A stretch of DNA of 64,000 nucleotides from Nymphalis io (GCF_905147045.1 NC_065905.1:1798001-1862000), one strand, 5' to 3'. Shown: positions 23,036 to 35,200, counted from the stretch's first letter. Numbers and translations: made by a program. The notes: generated by a model not told the origin, from the letters alone.

Positions 23036-23639
23036 AGAGAGTTCGAGTTTTCGGTTCGAGTTTTAGCATTACTGTATTGCAGCCACTTCTACAGTAACAT
23101 TCATTCTATGATCGAAATCATCCGAGTGTGATATCAACGCGACTGATTCCAGATAAGCATTCAATTCTCTGATCTTACTTGATACTTGGAGCGGACGTGA
23201 TTATATTATTATATCATTAATTCAATTGAGGGTGCTGTTGTCATTGGTGGTCATAAGCATCGTGCTTATATTATTTATTTTTAGATTTTACTACTGATTA
23301 ATAGCCCTTTGCAAGTCTGAAGTCCTACCAATTTATCACCAAGATTGCAACTGTCATCATCAATGTGTGTCGTGTTCTTCTGAAGCCTACCGTTTTAGAA
23401 TACCTACCATAATCATACCCGTATAGTCTTGGTCTTGGTTAATTATGATAAAGGAAGGGAATTAGAAATATTGCTTAAAAAAATCGAATATCATTCGATT
23501 CGATTGGGTAACTATTTCAAGTTACGTTTACAATAATTGCCAATATATGGATAACGAACTCATTTACGCCAAACCACGGGTCTAGTCCTAAGAAAAAGTT
23601 TAAGAAAAGTAAGATGAAATGAAGTAATAAATAAAAGCT
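23036..23639. other. unassigned sequence
   Basis: I see no gene or recognisable repeat. Confidence 0.35.
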
Positions 23640-23862
23640 GGAAAATGTTCCACATGCTGGGCTAAGACTTCCTCTCCTTTAGAGAAAAAGTTCTAAAGCT
23701 TATTCTACCACCTTGCTTCACTGGCAGTTGGTGGTTACATGCATCCGTCCGTCCGTCGTGCATTAATGCACGTGGAAATTCATTAATGCTTCAGATAGTT
23801 TTGATCCGCAATTTTCACTAAAAATTCACGCATTCTATCTAACCATTACGCCATATCAGCTT
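23640..23862 (-). repeat. SINE-B, diverged copy
   Basis: ATGCTGGGCTAAGACTTCCTC, CTCCTTTAGAG, TTATTCTACCACCTTGC and the head end TCTAACCATTACGCCATATC follow SINE-B order on minus. The body holds an inserted GCATTAATGCACG / CATTAATGC stretch. Confidence 0.6.
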
Positions 23863-24180
23863 TTTTTTCATTATTTTCAAATATCTATTTGATTGTAATT
23901 GTTTTGAATGTAATTTAGTTACATTAAAAGTTCACTCGGGTGAATCCGCGGGATTGAGCCAAGTTTATAAATATATAGCACCAATTACGTGTACACAAGC
24001 ACCATGATATAATCTTTTCCTGTTAGACCTAGGTCTATTGTTTCAGTCTAGGAAGGTGCAGTCTTGAGGCGGAATAATAAATATCTAAGCATTAATTCTT
24101 TAAGCATTCACAGGGTTACCTGCTCGCAGTTTTCCCCGAGCTTTAGGGAAATTAAGAATATTATAACGTCAATACACAAA
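23863..24180. other. unassigned sequence
   Basis: Nothing recognised. A CCTAGGTCTATTG-type GC patch near 24028 stands alone. Confidence 0.3.
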
Positions 24181-24400
24181 AAGTAAGTATTGTTGTGTTT
24201 CGATTGGAAGGTTGAATGGGTCAGAATAACTAGACACACAGACACAACGGACAAATCATCTTAGGCCCAAAGGTTGAGGCGCATTGACGATGTAAGGAAT
24301 GATTAATATTTCTTACAGCGCCAATATCCATTGTCAATGGTGACCATTTACCATCAGCTGGCCCATTTGCTCGTCCGCCTACATATTTGATAAAAAATAT
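24181..24400 (+). repeat. SINE-A, 5' truncated, old
   Basis: It contains TATTGTTGTGTTTCGATTGG, AAAGGTTGAGGCGCATTG, ACCATTTACCATCAGCTGGCC and GCTCGTCCGCC, then an A run. Confidence 0.7.
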
Positions 24401-24957
24401 ATATAAGATAGCAGAAATACCTAAAAAAGGTGAAAAAATTTGCTCAATCCAACTAAATTAATTGCTTAATAATTTCTGAATTTTAAACAAATAAATTTTT
24501 GCAATAGATTATTCGTAGGTATTGTATTTTTGGTGAATTATTTTGAAATGTTGGCAACCCTGGTGATTTAATACTACCTAATTATTCTACACTTTGAATT
24601 ACTTTTTAAGACTAGAATTTAATACAATTGTTGTAATGAAAATATTTTGTTTCAACTCACTTACTGTGTTAATGTTAGTATATATGTATCTAACTATATA
24701 ATACATAGTATATATATATGTGATATAATTTCATTTGGCATATGTATGTTACGATGTTTGCCTACACAGAGGATGAGATGAATTATAAACATAAATGATT
24801 ATGAAAAGAGAGTAACGCTTATTTTATTCGAACCTGTATCATTGGATAAGATAAGTGTATTGTATGCACTGGTCGGACATTTTAATGTGTTTTTTTTAAT
24901 ATGTTTTAGTAAAATAAAATTACTCAAAGGTTTTCCATCTATAGATTCTTGTACCGT
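24401..24957. other. unassigned AT-rich sequence
   Basis: No feature apart from the (TA)-rich GTATATATATATG near 24710. Confidence 0.35.
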
Positions 24958-25326
24958 AATAATAATGTCCTCCAGACCGATTTCGGCCACGGCGGCCAAT
25001 CTCAAGAGAGATTAGCCAACTACGCAGGACGTATTATAGTGCACAAGTGTGTGCGCCAACACAGGTGCACTCTCTATTCCCTAACTCTCATAATCCGATG
25101 GGACGGCAATCCGACACGACCGAAAAGAGTTGTGGCGCAGGACCAACGGCTTTACGTGCTTTCCGAGGCACGGGAGTGTACACACTTTCCACTTCCAGAC
25201 TCCGGGCTGCTACTGAGAATTTTCTGACAGAAAAACCCAATAACTTTTTATTGGCCCGACCTGGGAATTGAACCCAGAACCACCGGGTCTGCGGCCTTAT
25301 ATCAAGCCACTAGACCAACGAGGCAG
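24958..25326 (-). repeat. SINE-C, full length
   Basis: It is complete on minus. The head is at 25326-25255, with GGTCTAGTGGCTT and the B-box region TGGGTTCAATTCCCAGG, and the ATTATTATT tail is at the 24958 side. It is close to the copy at 10.9 kb. The ORFs at 24949-25271 are read from it and are not genes. Confidence 0.85.
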
Positions 25327-26588
25327 TCAAGTACCGTATAATGTATATGTTATATATTCATATTTTCTTACATACTATTTTAAATTTGTTACTTTTTCAT
25401 TCCTTTCATCATTTGTTCATATTTAAAAAAGAATAACTATTATTTTTTAATATTATCTGTGTATTACCCTTCCCTGCATTTTACATTGCGTAAAAATTCA
25501 TTAAAAATATGTATTGAATTATAAAAATCCATGTATAAATATAAAGAGTAAGATTGGCGTAAAAATAAACAATGTATTTAAATTAAAATCCTTTTTTTTA
25601 CTATGAAAAAACGCTATACGCGTTTCCCCCATGGAAACCGTGGGGGGTTATGTGTTTGTGGTTAAAAATCTGTTAATTTAAATACATAACAATATTAAGA
25701 AAAGTGGAATTAACCTTATTAGGACATAACAATGTCATTCTTAATTACAAAATAAGAGAGAAAAATAAAATTAATAAGATTAACGAATATTTAAACATTA
25801 TGTTAATGTTGCGTATCAATTCGTACTGTTTGTTGTCAAAATCTACACAAATAAATAAAATTGCTATACTACCCGCAATTTAAATAATATATTTTGTTAG
25901 GCATTATATACACTTAATCAATAATAAACATCGAACCGAGATGACTCCGCGTTAAGAACTGGAAATAAACTAACCATGCACTTTGTGCACAAAGTAACGT
26001 TTTCTTATCAATACTTTAAAAATATTCCAAATATCCTCAATAACACTTACAACTCCTCCAAATCAATATCAAGTGGGTAATAAAATGTTAAACGTATAAC
26101 AACTTAGATAACAACTTTGTAAGTAAAAAAATACGGGTGGGTCGATTTTTTTGGCGGCCAGTGTACTTTAAGTGTCAGATCTTGAAGGTATTTAACTCCA
26201 CGCTGGCTCAGACGGTTTTGCTAGCAATAAATAAAAAACGCAACGTTAGCTGACTAATAATTATAATCAAGATTTTAAAAACCACGAATGTTATAATCAA
26301 ACAAGTGAAACTGGGTCAAACAATCTGTACACCATCAAACGTTTCAAATCAGTCATTAGGCATAAATAATAAGGTCATTACGAGCGAAGTCGTGTGAAAT
26401 CAGCGTCATCGGTTCCCATGGGACGCACTTTCGAAGACAATTGTTCGTTCATGTACCGGAAAATGATCGTATAGCTTCAGGATCTAATCGTCTTAACGGT
26501 AATCACGGGGTGGTACCATGATTTTAATTATCAACATTAAATTCGTATATGTCACATCAATGTGCAATGATCACATTTTAACCGATTA
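25327..26588. other. unassigned AT-rich sequence
   Basis: No gene is seen in about 1.2 kb. There is a small perfect stem around 25628 (CCCATGGAAACCGTGGGG), and a GTGCACAAAGTA word near 25985. Confidence 0.35.
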
Positions 26589-26657
26589 TACCGCCCAACA
26601 GTAGTATACACTTTGTACTGCTGTGCGCCGGTTTTAAGGATGAGTGAGCCAGTGTAG
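26589..26657 (+). repeat. SINE-A short fragment
   Basis: GTACTGCTGTGCGCCGGTTTTAAGGATGAGTGAGCCAGTGTA corresponds to the SINE-A centre. Confidence 0.55.
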
Positions 26658-26734
26658 ATAATTATATTATATTACATACATTACGATATATTACATATGT
26701 ATAAGGATAAATAATATTCTTAACTAAAGTAAAG

Positions 26735-26950
26735 GTGGTAAAGTCCCACTGCTGGTCTAAGCACTTCTCTGCCTTTACGGAAATATCCATCCGACACATA
26801 CAGGTTACCTCACGATGCTTACTTTCACTACCACGTGATGAAAATCAGTGAGCGACACAAATTAAGTACATCAAAACTCAGTGATGCTCGGATTTGAACC
26901 CGCAATCATCGGGTAAAATTCTCATGTTCGGACCACTGGACCACAGCTCA
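26735..26950 (-). repeat. SINE-B, internally deleted
   Basis: The tail TCCCACTGCTGGTCTAAGC, the segment CACACATACAGGTTACCTCACG, the B-box region GATTTGAACCCGCAATCATCGG and the A-box region ACCACTGGACCACAGC are all present on minus. Part of the body is missing. Confidence 0.75.
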
Positions 26951-26999
26951 ATAATAATAACGGAATTGTATTTAATTAACATACATATGTAAATTGGTG

Positions 27000-27125
27000 G
27001 AAAGAGTAACTACTGAGTTTCTTGCCGGTTCTTATCGGTAGAATCTACATACGGAACTAGTGGTAGCTGTACATTTAATTAAATTCTATAACAATACGAT
27101 TCAAAAATGCTTATATGAACTTGAG
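27000..27125 (+). mobile_element. LINE 3'-UTR tail (CCGGTTCTT family)
   Basis: GAGTTTCTTGCCGGTTCTTATC, GAATCTACATACGGAACTAGTGG and AACAATACGATTCAAAAATGC follow the familiar 3' end of a lepidopteran LINE tail, ending ACTTGAGTAAATAATATT. Confidence 0.65.
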
Positions 27126-27221
27126 TAAATAATATTTTAATTTTCATTCAGTCACAAAGACATAATTTACTAAAATATTAAATAAAGTAAAATAAAATAT
27201 TAATAAATTTATTAATGTACG

Positions 27222-27511
27222 TCGAGATGGGCCAGTGGATCTTAACCGATGATCGTGGTTTCAAACCCGGGTATGCACTACTGAATTTTCATGAGCTCAA
27301 TTTTTGATTATAATTATTCTCGTGCTTAACGGTGAAGGAAAACATCGTGAGGAAACCTGCATGTGTCTAATTTCGCTGAAATTCTGCCACGTGTGTATTT
27401 CACCAACCCGCATTGGAGCGACATGGTGGAATAAGCTCCCAAACCTTCTCCTCAAAAAGAAAGAGGTGGCTTAACCCAGCATAGACATTCACATGCTGTT
27501 ACTGTACTGTC
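27222..27511 (+). repeat. SINE-B, nearly full length
   Basis: It has head GTCGAGATGGGCCAGTGG and B box GGTTTCAAACCCG, then GAGGAAACCTGCATGTGTC, CCAACCCGCATTGGAGCG and the tail GACATTCACATGCTGTTACTG. About ten bases are missing from the head between the two boxes. Confidence 0.85.
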
Positions 27512-27913
27512 TTTTTTGCTTTTTATAACTTCTTTAATGTAAATAGGTGATTTCTGGATCCCTCTAACGGTTGCTAAAAAAAAGACGCACGCAAATTTTA
27601 AGCCGCCATTTTGTTATTGGAGAAAATGGTAAAGTAATTAATTAATTATTGCCGCGACTTGTGATTTATTGAACGTGTTATTTGGATTTTTAGAGTAAGT
27701 AAATGAGTTATTTACATCAATTTGTATGACTTGGTGTTCTTTTTTTAAAAAGACCAATTATTATCAAAAATCACTTTCACTTTGAAGGCTAAATGTATTT
27801 ATTGTTTATCATTGAAAACATTATTTGTATTTATTTAATTTTTTGTGTCATAATATCGTTTGTTTCCTAAGATAATATATAAATAAATAAAATATAAATA
27901 TTAATCATAATGT
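27512..27913. promoter_or_regulatory. unassigned stretch with a weak YY1/Pho-like plus CCAAT pairing
   Basis: At about 27600 an AAGCCGCCATTTTG (YY1/Pho-type ATGGCGGC on minus) is followed by TTATTGGAG (inverted CCAAT). It could be regulatory, but both motifs are short. The rest is AT-rich with nothing recognised. Confidence 0.2.
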
Positions 27914-28511
27914 CTATTATGTATACTAATATTATGAAGGTAATGTTTGTGTGGTTGTAGGGGGTAATATTTCTTTTTTTTTATAGAATAGGAAGGCGGA
28001 CGAGCATATGGGCCACCTGATGGTAAGTGGTCACCAAACGCCCTTAGACATTGGCATTGTAAGAAATGACAACCATCGATTACTTAGCCAATGCGCCACC
28101 AACCTTGGGAACTAAGATTTTATGTCCCTTCTGCCTGTAATTACACTGGCTCACTCACCCTTCAAACCGAAACACAACAATACCAAGTACTGCTGTTTGG
28201 CGGTAGAATATCTGATGAGTGGGTGGTACCTACCCAGACGAGCTTACACAAAGCCCTACCACCAGCCCTGCTACCATCTGGATCTACTGAACCGATTTTG
28301 GTAATTATTTTACCAATAGGAAGTCTCATTATTTGTGAGTGTCATAAGCTATATATTAACCCGAAAAATGAAAATACTGAAATGAATTTTCGTGGTAGTC
28401 GAAAGTCGTGGCCGTGGTCGTGGGAAATATATCATAGCACTCAGTACCAACCAAACCACAATCTCAAGTAAAAATGTTTACCGCCCAACGAAGTGTGCAC
28501 GGGTCAACTAG
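27914..28511 (+). mobile_element. Helitron-like element interrupted by a SINE
   Basis: It opens with TATACTAATATTATGAAGG, the 5' words of the complete element at 55.6 kb, and closes with GTGCACGGGTCAACTAG followed by T at 28512, the CTAG|T end of Helitron-like elements. Between them lies Helitron-type body text (CTACTGAACCGATTTTGG, ATTTGTGAGTGTCATAAGC). A SINE-A copy occupies 27974-28265. There is no Rep/helicase coding, so it is non-autonomous. Confidence 0.5.
27974..28265 (-). repeat. SINE-A, full length, inside a Helitron-like element
   Basis: It is complete from the CTGGTGGTAGGGCTTTGTG end at 28265 to the T9 at 27974-27982. It is very similar to the copies at 5.0 and 56.7 kb. The 126-codon ORF at 28091-28471 runs through it and is an artefact. 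Confidence 0.9.
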
Positions 28512-29136
28512 TTATTAATAAGGTAATTAATTCTTAATATTTGATCCAAAGTATAGTCGTAAATTGAACAGTTTTGTTATTGTAAATCCGTAAACGCTTA
28601 TAAGATTTAGTTAGTCACACTGTCTAAACAATATTTCGCTAAGAAATATATTTTCGAATGGATAAATATAAATTGTGCAATTTTCAGCCTTATTACGTTA
28701 ATAAAAGCGCAAAGTATAATTTCGAGAGTTGATATAATTCGTTAGTGAAATAGCTTGGACATGTTAATCGCAATACGACAAAGTGATGTGTTATAAGGCT
28801 GAGTGTAAACTAGGGAGCTAATCATATCTGTATTTTTTTTTTCATGACGAAAAAGTAATTAAAATAAGTCATATTAATAAAAATATGCCCGTCACGATTG
28901 ATGGACCAGGTGAAACATGGAAATTATTCGTTGATAAAATAATTATTCCGAATTAAGGAAAACATTTAAATAAATATGGCGTAAATTTTTTTTTTTTAAA
29001 TCACACTGAAAACAACTATAAAATAAACATTATACATGATATGCAGTGCGATGTTTTTTTTAAATTATATGTATAAATAATTACATAGTTTCGTTAACGT
29101 TTATTATATATTTTTTTTCATTATTAAAATAATATA
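28512..29136. other. unassigned AT-rich sequence
   Basis: I see no gene or repeat. Confidence 0.35.
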
Positions 29137-29325
29137 CGTTCCGGGTTGAAGAGTGAATGAGCCAGTGTAACTACAGACACAGGGGACATAACATCTAACT
29201 TCCTAAGGTTGGTGGCGCTTTGGCGATTAAATGAACGGTTAATATTTCCTACATCACTATTGTCTTTGAGCGGTGGTGACCACTTACCATCAAGTGGCCC
29301 ATTTACCCGCCTATCGATCTTAAAA
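29137..29325 (+). repeat. SINE-A, 5' truncated
   Basis: CGTTCCGGGTTGAAGAGTGAATGAGCC, AAGGTTGGTGGCGC and CACTTACCATCAAGTGGCCC are present. The terminal A run is decayed. Confidence 0.75.
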
Positions 29326-29691
29326 GTATTTAGACAATTGCTGGTTTGCAGTCAGCCTAATAACTGATCCTAATTAAATACACGGATGACAGTATCCCGG
29401 TGGAGCGGCGCTGAATGATTTAGGGTTCCGCAAAAACTAGGAATTATTGCCAGTTTCCTGGTAGGTGAGCTGGATGAGGGATACGTCAGGGAATATGTTC
29501 CACAATATGTTACCGTGAGTTACGATTGGCCGAACTCCTCTATTTGCGTTAAATGTTAAGATAGAATATCTTGTATTTCTAATAGCATAATTGAGAGACA
29601 ATTTGAAAATATTGCATTATTAATTTACATATAACAATTGCAAAGCACGAGTTAGAGATATAAAAATATATAAGATGCGTTATTTAATCGT
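29326..29691. other. unassigned sequence
   Basis: A GC-richer patch at 29390-29530 (GGTGGAGCGGCGCTGAATG) may be an old transposon remnant. I could not match it to anything in the window. Confidence 0.3.
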
Positions 29692-29860
29692 GAACGTAGT
29701 GTAGGACGCCCTGTGACAAGATGGGCCGACGATTTAAAAAAGGTGGCAGGTTCGGGATGGATGCGGACTGCCCAAGATCGGGATGGTTGGCGTTCTATGG
29801 GGGAGGCTTTCGTCCAGCAGTGGACGGCAAAAGGCTGAAAAAAAAAAAAAGAAAAAAAAT
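29692..29860 (+). mobile_element. LINE 3' end with A tail
   Basis: One frame reads V-G-R-P-V-T-R-W-A-D-D followed by a Q-D-R-D-G-W-R segment, then F-V-Q-Q-W-T and a stop, before an A-rich tail (A13 then A7). This is the C terminus of an insect LINE ORF and its tail. The 62-codon ORF at 29721 uses a different frame and is spurious. Confidence 0.7.
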
Positions 29861-30162
29861 AAGTTATTTAATCACAGCTAACTATCAAAATCTAGCGTCC
29901 TGTAACTAGATTGATAAAAATCTGAACTATTATATATATATATATAGATATACTCGCAGATTTATTATAATTATCTTCTCCCCTTTTATATTTATTGGAA
30001 GAAAATACATATAGAAGATATTTATAATTTTACGTTTAAGGTTATCAGTGTATCAATAAGTAACTATTGTCGACATAAAAATTCTTGTTAAAACACTGCT
30101 TCGCATTTGACTGAATTATTAGTTTTCGTTTGACTAATATTATAAACTTTTATAATTAAAAA

Positions 30163-30293
30163 GTCGAGATGGCTTAGTGGTTAGAACGCGTGAATCTTAA
30201 CCGATGATCGTGGGTTCAAACCCGGGCAAGCACCACTGAATTTTCATGTGCTTAATTTGTGTTTATAATTCATCTCGTGCTTGATGGTGAAGG
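30163..30293 (+). repeat. SINE-B head, 3' truncated
   Basis: It has an intact tRNA-like head (GAGATGGCTTAGTGGTTAGAAC and GTGGGTTCAAACCCGGGC) and continues to CATCTCGTGCTTGATGGTGAAGG, where it stops abruptly at the next element. Confidence 0.85.
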
Positions 30294-30299
30294 TGGTTA

Positions 30300-30480
30300 C
30301 TTTAATATTATAAATGCGAAAGTGAGTTTGTTTGTTTGTTACGCTTTCACGTCGTAACTACTCAACCGATAATCATGAAGTTTTACATACATATTGTCTG
30401 AGGTTCAGAAAAGAACATAGGGTAGTTGCTTATTTTCTACTTAAAACGCGGTTTAGTTGCGGGTGGAAACACGTAGTCAA
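30300..30480 (+). repeat. Helitron-like / Lep1-like fragment
   Basis: It starts at TTTAATATTATAAATGCGAA and continues TTACGCTTTCACGTCGTAAC, ACTCAACCGAT, GGTTCAGAAAAGAACATAGGG and a GTTGCGGGTGG near-3' segment. The CTAG end is not intact. Confidence 0.55.
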
Positions 30481-31756
30481 TATATATATTAATTATATTA
30501 TCTACGATTTCATTTCATCTTTCCAAAACATCCTATTATCATATTGACATAGATAATTAATTAAGAGTAGAATGGAATGATACGAATGTGTAAAGATCAC
30601 CTCTAAGTCAGCTTACGAATGTCTTGTTTGAAATAATGGCTGTTTACCCAAACATATAAATCCATCTGCCGGTAGTTCCTTGATATAATGGACCAGAACT
30701 ATTCCATACTGGATATTTTCGTCTTGCGAAATTTCTTACTTATACGACTTTCGCTATCTATCTTCTACACGTATAATTAATTGGTGATGGACGTACGTGA
30801 ATTATTTTTCGAAGTGATTAGTTCGTTTAATTGTTAAAAAAATTGTTATCATATATTGCTTGGAAAGTAATGTCTTTCTTTCTATGGAATTCGAATTGAA
30901 TCTTTGGAATTTTCGTGGAAGTCTATTGATGGATTTTAACGAATATTGCCGAAATAATATTTTATATTTGTGATATGAGTATACACTCTGGGAAGATCAC
31001 ATGACTTTTAACCGAAGAATGCTGGCTAACCCTGGCAAGAACTGAGCCCAGCCGTGAACATCGGCTGGCTGTCACTCATCACTGGTGTATATACTAAATT
31101 TAATATTGTACTAATTATTATACATTAGATCAAGAAATAAATTACCAAAAAATATGTTAAAATGTTATAATTACATAAATAAATAATAGCATGACAATCC
31201 CGTTGTTGCACCACACTAATCCCACGCGATTAACAAAAACATAAAAGTAGACGATTTCCAACGAGAAAAGTACAGCAATTACTTTAAAATAACAAAACAT
31301 TAAGATGTCTTGATAATGGAATAAAAGTTAACATCGAAATGGTTTCACAATGTGACCGGAGCAATTTCCTTTAGATAATTATTTGCTGTGAAGATTCTGA
31401 CGATAAGGCTCACAATGTTGCATAGATCAACTTTAGATCGCCAATAGATCGATCTGTGGGCAGCGACGCGTACGCATTTCCTAGCATTGTTCTGCCGCCT
31501 GCGACTACCATTTGCCTGCATAATTACCTTTTAATAATACCTCTGATTTACCTTCCATATAACGGTACTCGATTAATTTTAACAAAATTCTAAACACTAT
31601 CGAATTTAATTTATTTTCAAATATTTCAATAGTTAATTTATTGCTTAATTGCTTAATATATTAATTAACTATTAAAACTAACTATACGATCATACAATGA
31701 AAAATAACTAAACAGAGATGTTACACAGCTTATAGAATAAACAGGATGCCATTATA
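30481..31756. other. unassigned sequence
   Basis: No gene is seen. The word ATGCTGGCTAACCCTGGCAA at 31019 recurs exactly at 31997. The area 31440-31520 is slightly CpG-richer. Confidence 0.35.
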
Positions 31757-31984
31757 AATGAACGGGAAAATGGGTTACCTGATCGTAAGTGGTCACCACC
31801 GCCCATAGACATTGGCGCTGTAAGAAATGATAACCGTTCCTAACATCGCCAATACGCCACCGACTTTGAAAATTAAGATGAAGTTATATCCCTTGTGTCT
31901 GTACACTGGCTCACTCACATTTCAAACTGGAAAACAACAATGTGTGTGTGTTACCTACCCAGATAGGCTTGCACACCACCACCT
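31757..31984 (-). repeat. SINE-A with internal deletions
   Basis: GTTACCTGATCGTAAGTGGTC (decayed stem-loop), GCCAATACGCCACCG, TATCCCTTGTGTCTG and CCTACCCAGATAGGCTTGCAC are in order on minus, with parts of the centre missing. Confidence 0.7.
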
Positions 31985-32121
31985 AATTATAAATATATGC
32001 TGGCTAACCCTGGCAAGACATTATTATTATTATTTAAAATTAGTAAGGAAGATTTTAGAAAAAGAGAAAGCTTCTTGATGGTTGGTTGTCAGAAATATTT
32101 AAACAAGTGATGATTTAATAA

Positions 32122-32256
32122 CATATTAACCATGGCTCACCATGAAAACGACTTAAGATGTTATTTCCTTTGTGCCTCTAAAAACTGAATAATACCGGAA
32201 TATAGCACGAAGTAATGCTTTTTGGTAGTACGGTAAGAGCTGGACTGTACAAAGCA
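32122..32256 (-). repeat. very old SINE-A remnant
   Basis: TTAAGATGTTATTTCCTTTGTGCC and ATAATACCGGAATATAGC sit at SINE-A-like spacing. Only short words survive. Confidence 0.35.
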
Positions 32257-34011
32257 ATTCAACCAAAGTTCTGACACACGGATTTATGCACTCGTACAAA
32301 CTAAAATCCGCAATTGTATCATCTATAGCGTGATCTACAATGCTTCCGTTATTAGAACGAAATCAGAAATCATTTAAAGAGTCGTTAAAGTCAGACTGCC
32401 GTTTCTCTCCGTAAGCTACTTGAAAAGAGTGTTAACCATTTACATGAATTTATATTGTCACCTCTTCGGAAACAATCGGACAATTTCTATCACCACCATA
32501 ACACATTTGCCATATTTATCGTCGATGTCATCACCATTTTGAATCTTATCGCTTAAAGAATAAGGACAATGACAGCTTTTTAAACTTGAAATAGATTTGG
32601 CGTCGCTCCAAACGCTTGCACGTAATTTCGTTCTTCATTCTTTTGAAATAATAGATGAATAATAATATTGGATGCTCGTGTGTCTTTGCCACTGACACTT
32701 AAAATGTTCTTAGCAAACAATCAGATATAGAATTTTAAGCCTTAACCAATTGGAATAAAGATCGACTTTCATTTATTACATGGCAAATATGTTTGTCATT
32801 CTAACTCTCGTTGGGGATAATGACGTCACGGTGCGTACTCTCAGTCGAATTAAAATGACATTACTAGTACTCCGGAACTCTTTTGTTGATAGTTCACGCC
32901 TCGATATGCAAAATACTATTGAGATTTAAAACTATTACCTGTAGCTGTTATATAAACATTTGAATCTATTGGCACCGCTACAGAATGGATTGACCAAAGT
33001 ATTATTCTCCAATTTTCCTATTTTTCAATCACTTATGCGAATTATGGATCTCGCATATGCAATTCAGGTCGAACATCTTCCGACTGCAAATTTAGCTCAT
33101 CATAAAACTAAATATACTGGAATCAATGATGCATCAACTATGTAACGCGTAATAGACTGCCGGACAGCTGTTATGCTATCATCAATAACTGTCGACTGTC
33201 TATAATGGTATTAAGATGAAAATTGTATTATTCGTTGCATTTGTAAGTGATTTAGAGGTATATTATATTTGACATCATTAACATTATCATTTTAGGTGTC
33301 ACGTAAATTATTGAATTTATTTCTTATTTCTTCTTTATTTATTTTAAAATCTTGCGAAATATTATTGAATCTACTAGTTATAATCATCTATTAATTGGGT
33401 AATTTTGAAATAATTGTGCAAATTCCGTAGTGCATTGTGCAATTTTGATACTAGTATCATAAACATACGCACGCTAATATACGTGCTGACATTAGCTCAT
33501 GTTTTTGTCACTGCCACTTGTTCTATCATAATTACTTTGGTCTTCATTAGTGTTATTAAGCAGCCTTTCAGTCACATCAGCTATGTATTAATTTATTCGA
33601 ATAGCTTAAAGTTTATGTCGCAGAAACACCATACAGCGACGTAGATATATTAAAACTGGTTAAATGATCAGCGGAGTCCCATTTGATTTACATATCTAGT
33701 TACATATTAAGTCTTGTTGTTCCATATTAAGAATGTGTTTCTCCATTTGACGGACAAAATGTATATTAAAGCATACGTTATCGATGATGCATCGGCAGCG
33801 CGTCTGATGATTTGTGTGCGACAGGTGCGCATGCTCGGTGGAAATACACATCGGTTCCATTCGCAATTGGCATTTTGCTGATATCCCCAAACTTAAGTAC
33901 ATTATTTAAGAGTGTTAATCTAATCCGTAATAAATATAATTCAAAAATACCTCTTACTTTGAAAATAAAATAAATTTGTTATTTATATAATACCACTTAT
34001 ACATAATACCA
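32257..34011. other. unassigned sequence
   Basis: No gene is identified in about 1.75 kb. ORFs at 32960-33145, 33414-33644 and 33696-33902 (minus) show no domain or splice context. A TGACGTCA-type word (AATGACGTCACGG at 32819) could be a CRE-like site. Confidence 0.35.
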
Positions 34012-34217
34012 CTATTGTTGTGTTCTGGTTTGTACAGTGAGTGAGCCAATATAACTACAGGAAGAAATAATATAAAATCTTAGTTTCCAAATGCCGGAGG
34101 CAGATTTGCAATGTAAGGGAATGTTCAATATTTCTTACAGTGCCAATTTCTATGAATGGTGGAAACCACGTACATTCAGGTGGCCCAAAGGCCTTTCTAT
34201 TTTAAACAAAAAATAAC
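34012..34217 (+). repeat. SINE-A, 5' truncated, old
   Basis: TATTGTTGTGTTCTGGTTTG, GTGAGTGAGCCAATATAACTAC, TGTAAGGGAATGTTCAATATTTC and TTCAGGTGGCCC, then an A-rich end. Confidence 0.7.
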
Positions 34218-34607
34218 TATGTATGTATATTACGTAATTTCTTGTGTATTTTTTTAAAATAATACTAAATACCTTAAGCTATATCCAAAATTTAAAGAAA
34301 CTAGGCTACCATGTTTACGAGCGAATTTGTTAGAATTAATGTTATATGGTGAAAATAAAAAGAAAATAATATCGATCAACGTGCCATAAATTTTGTGATA
34401 CCGTCAAATTATCAACAGAGTAATAAAATAATTATCGCTGGAAAGTTTTGGAAGCGCTAATAAGAAGTTGCGTCGCGTCAATAAATCTATGAAAATGAAC
34501 GCGTGTATAATGTTTCTGGAATGCTTTCATGAACTGACATATCCAGGGACGAATTCAGATAATCGAACTCGAATATTACCTACTTTAACATATCGAATGT
34601 ACTAACG

Positions 34608-34697
34608 TTATAAATATGTAAGTTCGTATATTTGTTACTGCATCACGCAAAAACGGATTGCCGGATTTAGATGAAATTTGTAACTGATATAGATAGG
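34608..34697 (+). repeat. Lep1-like repeat fragment
   Basis: TTATAAATATGTAAGTTCGTATATTTGTTACTGC followed by a CGGATT...AGATGAAATTTG segment follows the pattern of the Helitron-like copies, in diverged form. Confidence 0.35.
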
Positions 34698-34766
34698 CTA
34701 CTAATAGTGCCAATATCAGCGTAGGCGAAGCCACGTGCAAATACGTTGGGAAAATGTGGCTTGGCA

Positions 34767-34921
34767 AACGTAGCGTGGGACGCCCACCGGCTAGGTGGAG
34801 TGACGATATACGCAAAGTGGCTGGCAGCGGATGGAGACTGAGAGCTGAAAATCGAGCTCAGTGGCGTACCATTTGAAAGGCCTATGTCCAACAGTCGACG
34901 ATGAAGGGATGATGATGATGA
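34767..34921 (+). mobile_element. LINE 3' end with (GAT)n tail
   Basis: AGCGTGGGACGCCCACCGGC, GGTGGAGTGACGATATACGC and AAAGGCCTATGTCCAACAGT encode the G-R-P-T...W-S-D-D-I text typical of a LINE ORF C terminus. It ends in GATGATGATGATGAT. It is related to the pieces at 14.7 and 29.7 kb. Confidence 0.7.
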
Positions 34922-35028
34922 TTTGGCTTGTTTAAACTTTAACCCCATAATAATTAAGACTAAGCTATTTGTACTTTTCAGAAATTATATTAGTTATGTT
35001 AGCAATATGAAACTTATTATTGATTTGT

Positions 35029-35200
35029 AAATGGGCTACTTGATATTGCTAGTAAGTGAACACCACCGCCCATATTGACGATGTAAAAAATATTCAGCAT
35101 TTCATAGGTCGCCAATGCGCAACCAACCTTGGAACTAAGATGTTATGTCTCATGTGGCTGTAGTTACACTGGCTCACTTACCTTCCAAACCACCACCAAG
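35029..35200 (-). repeat. SINE-A fragment
   Basis: CACCACCGCCCATA, GCCAATGCGCAACCAACCTTGG and AAGATGTTATGTCTCATGTGGC are present on minus, and the 5' end is missing. Confidence 0.7.
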
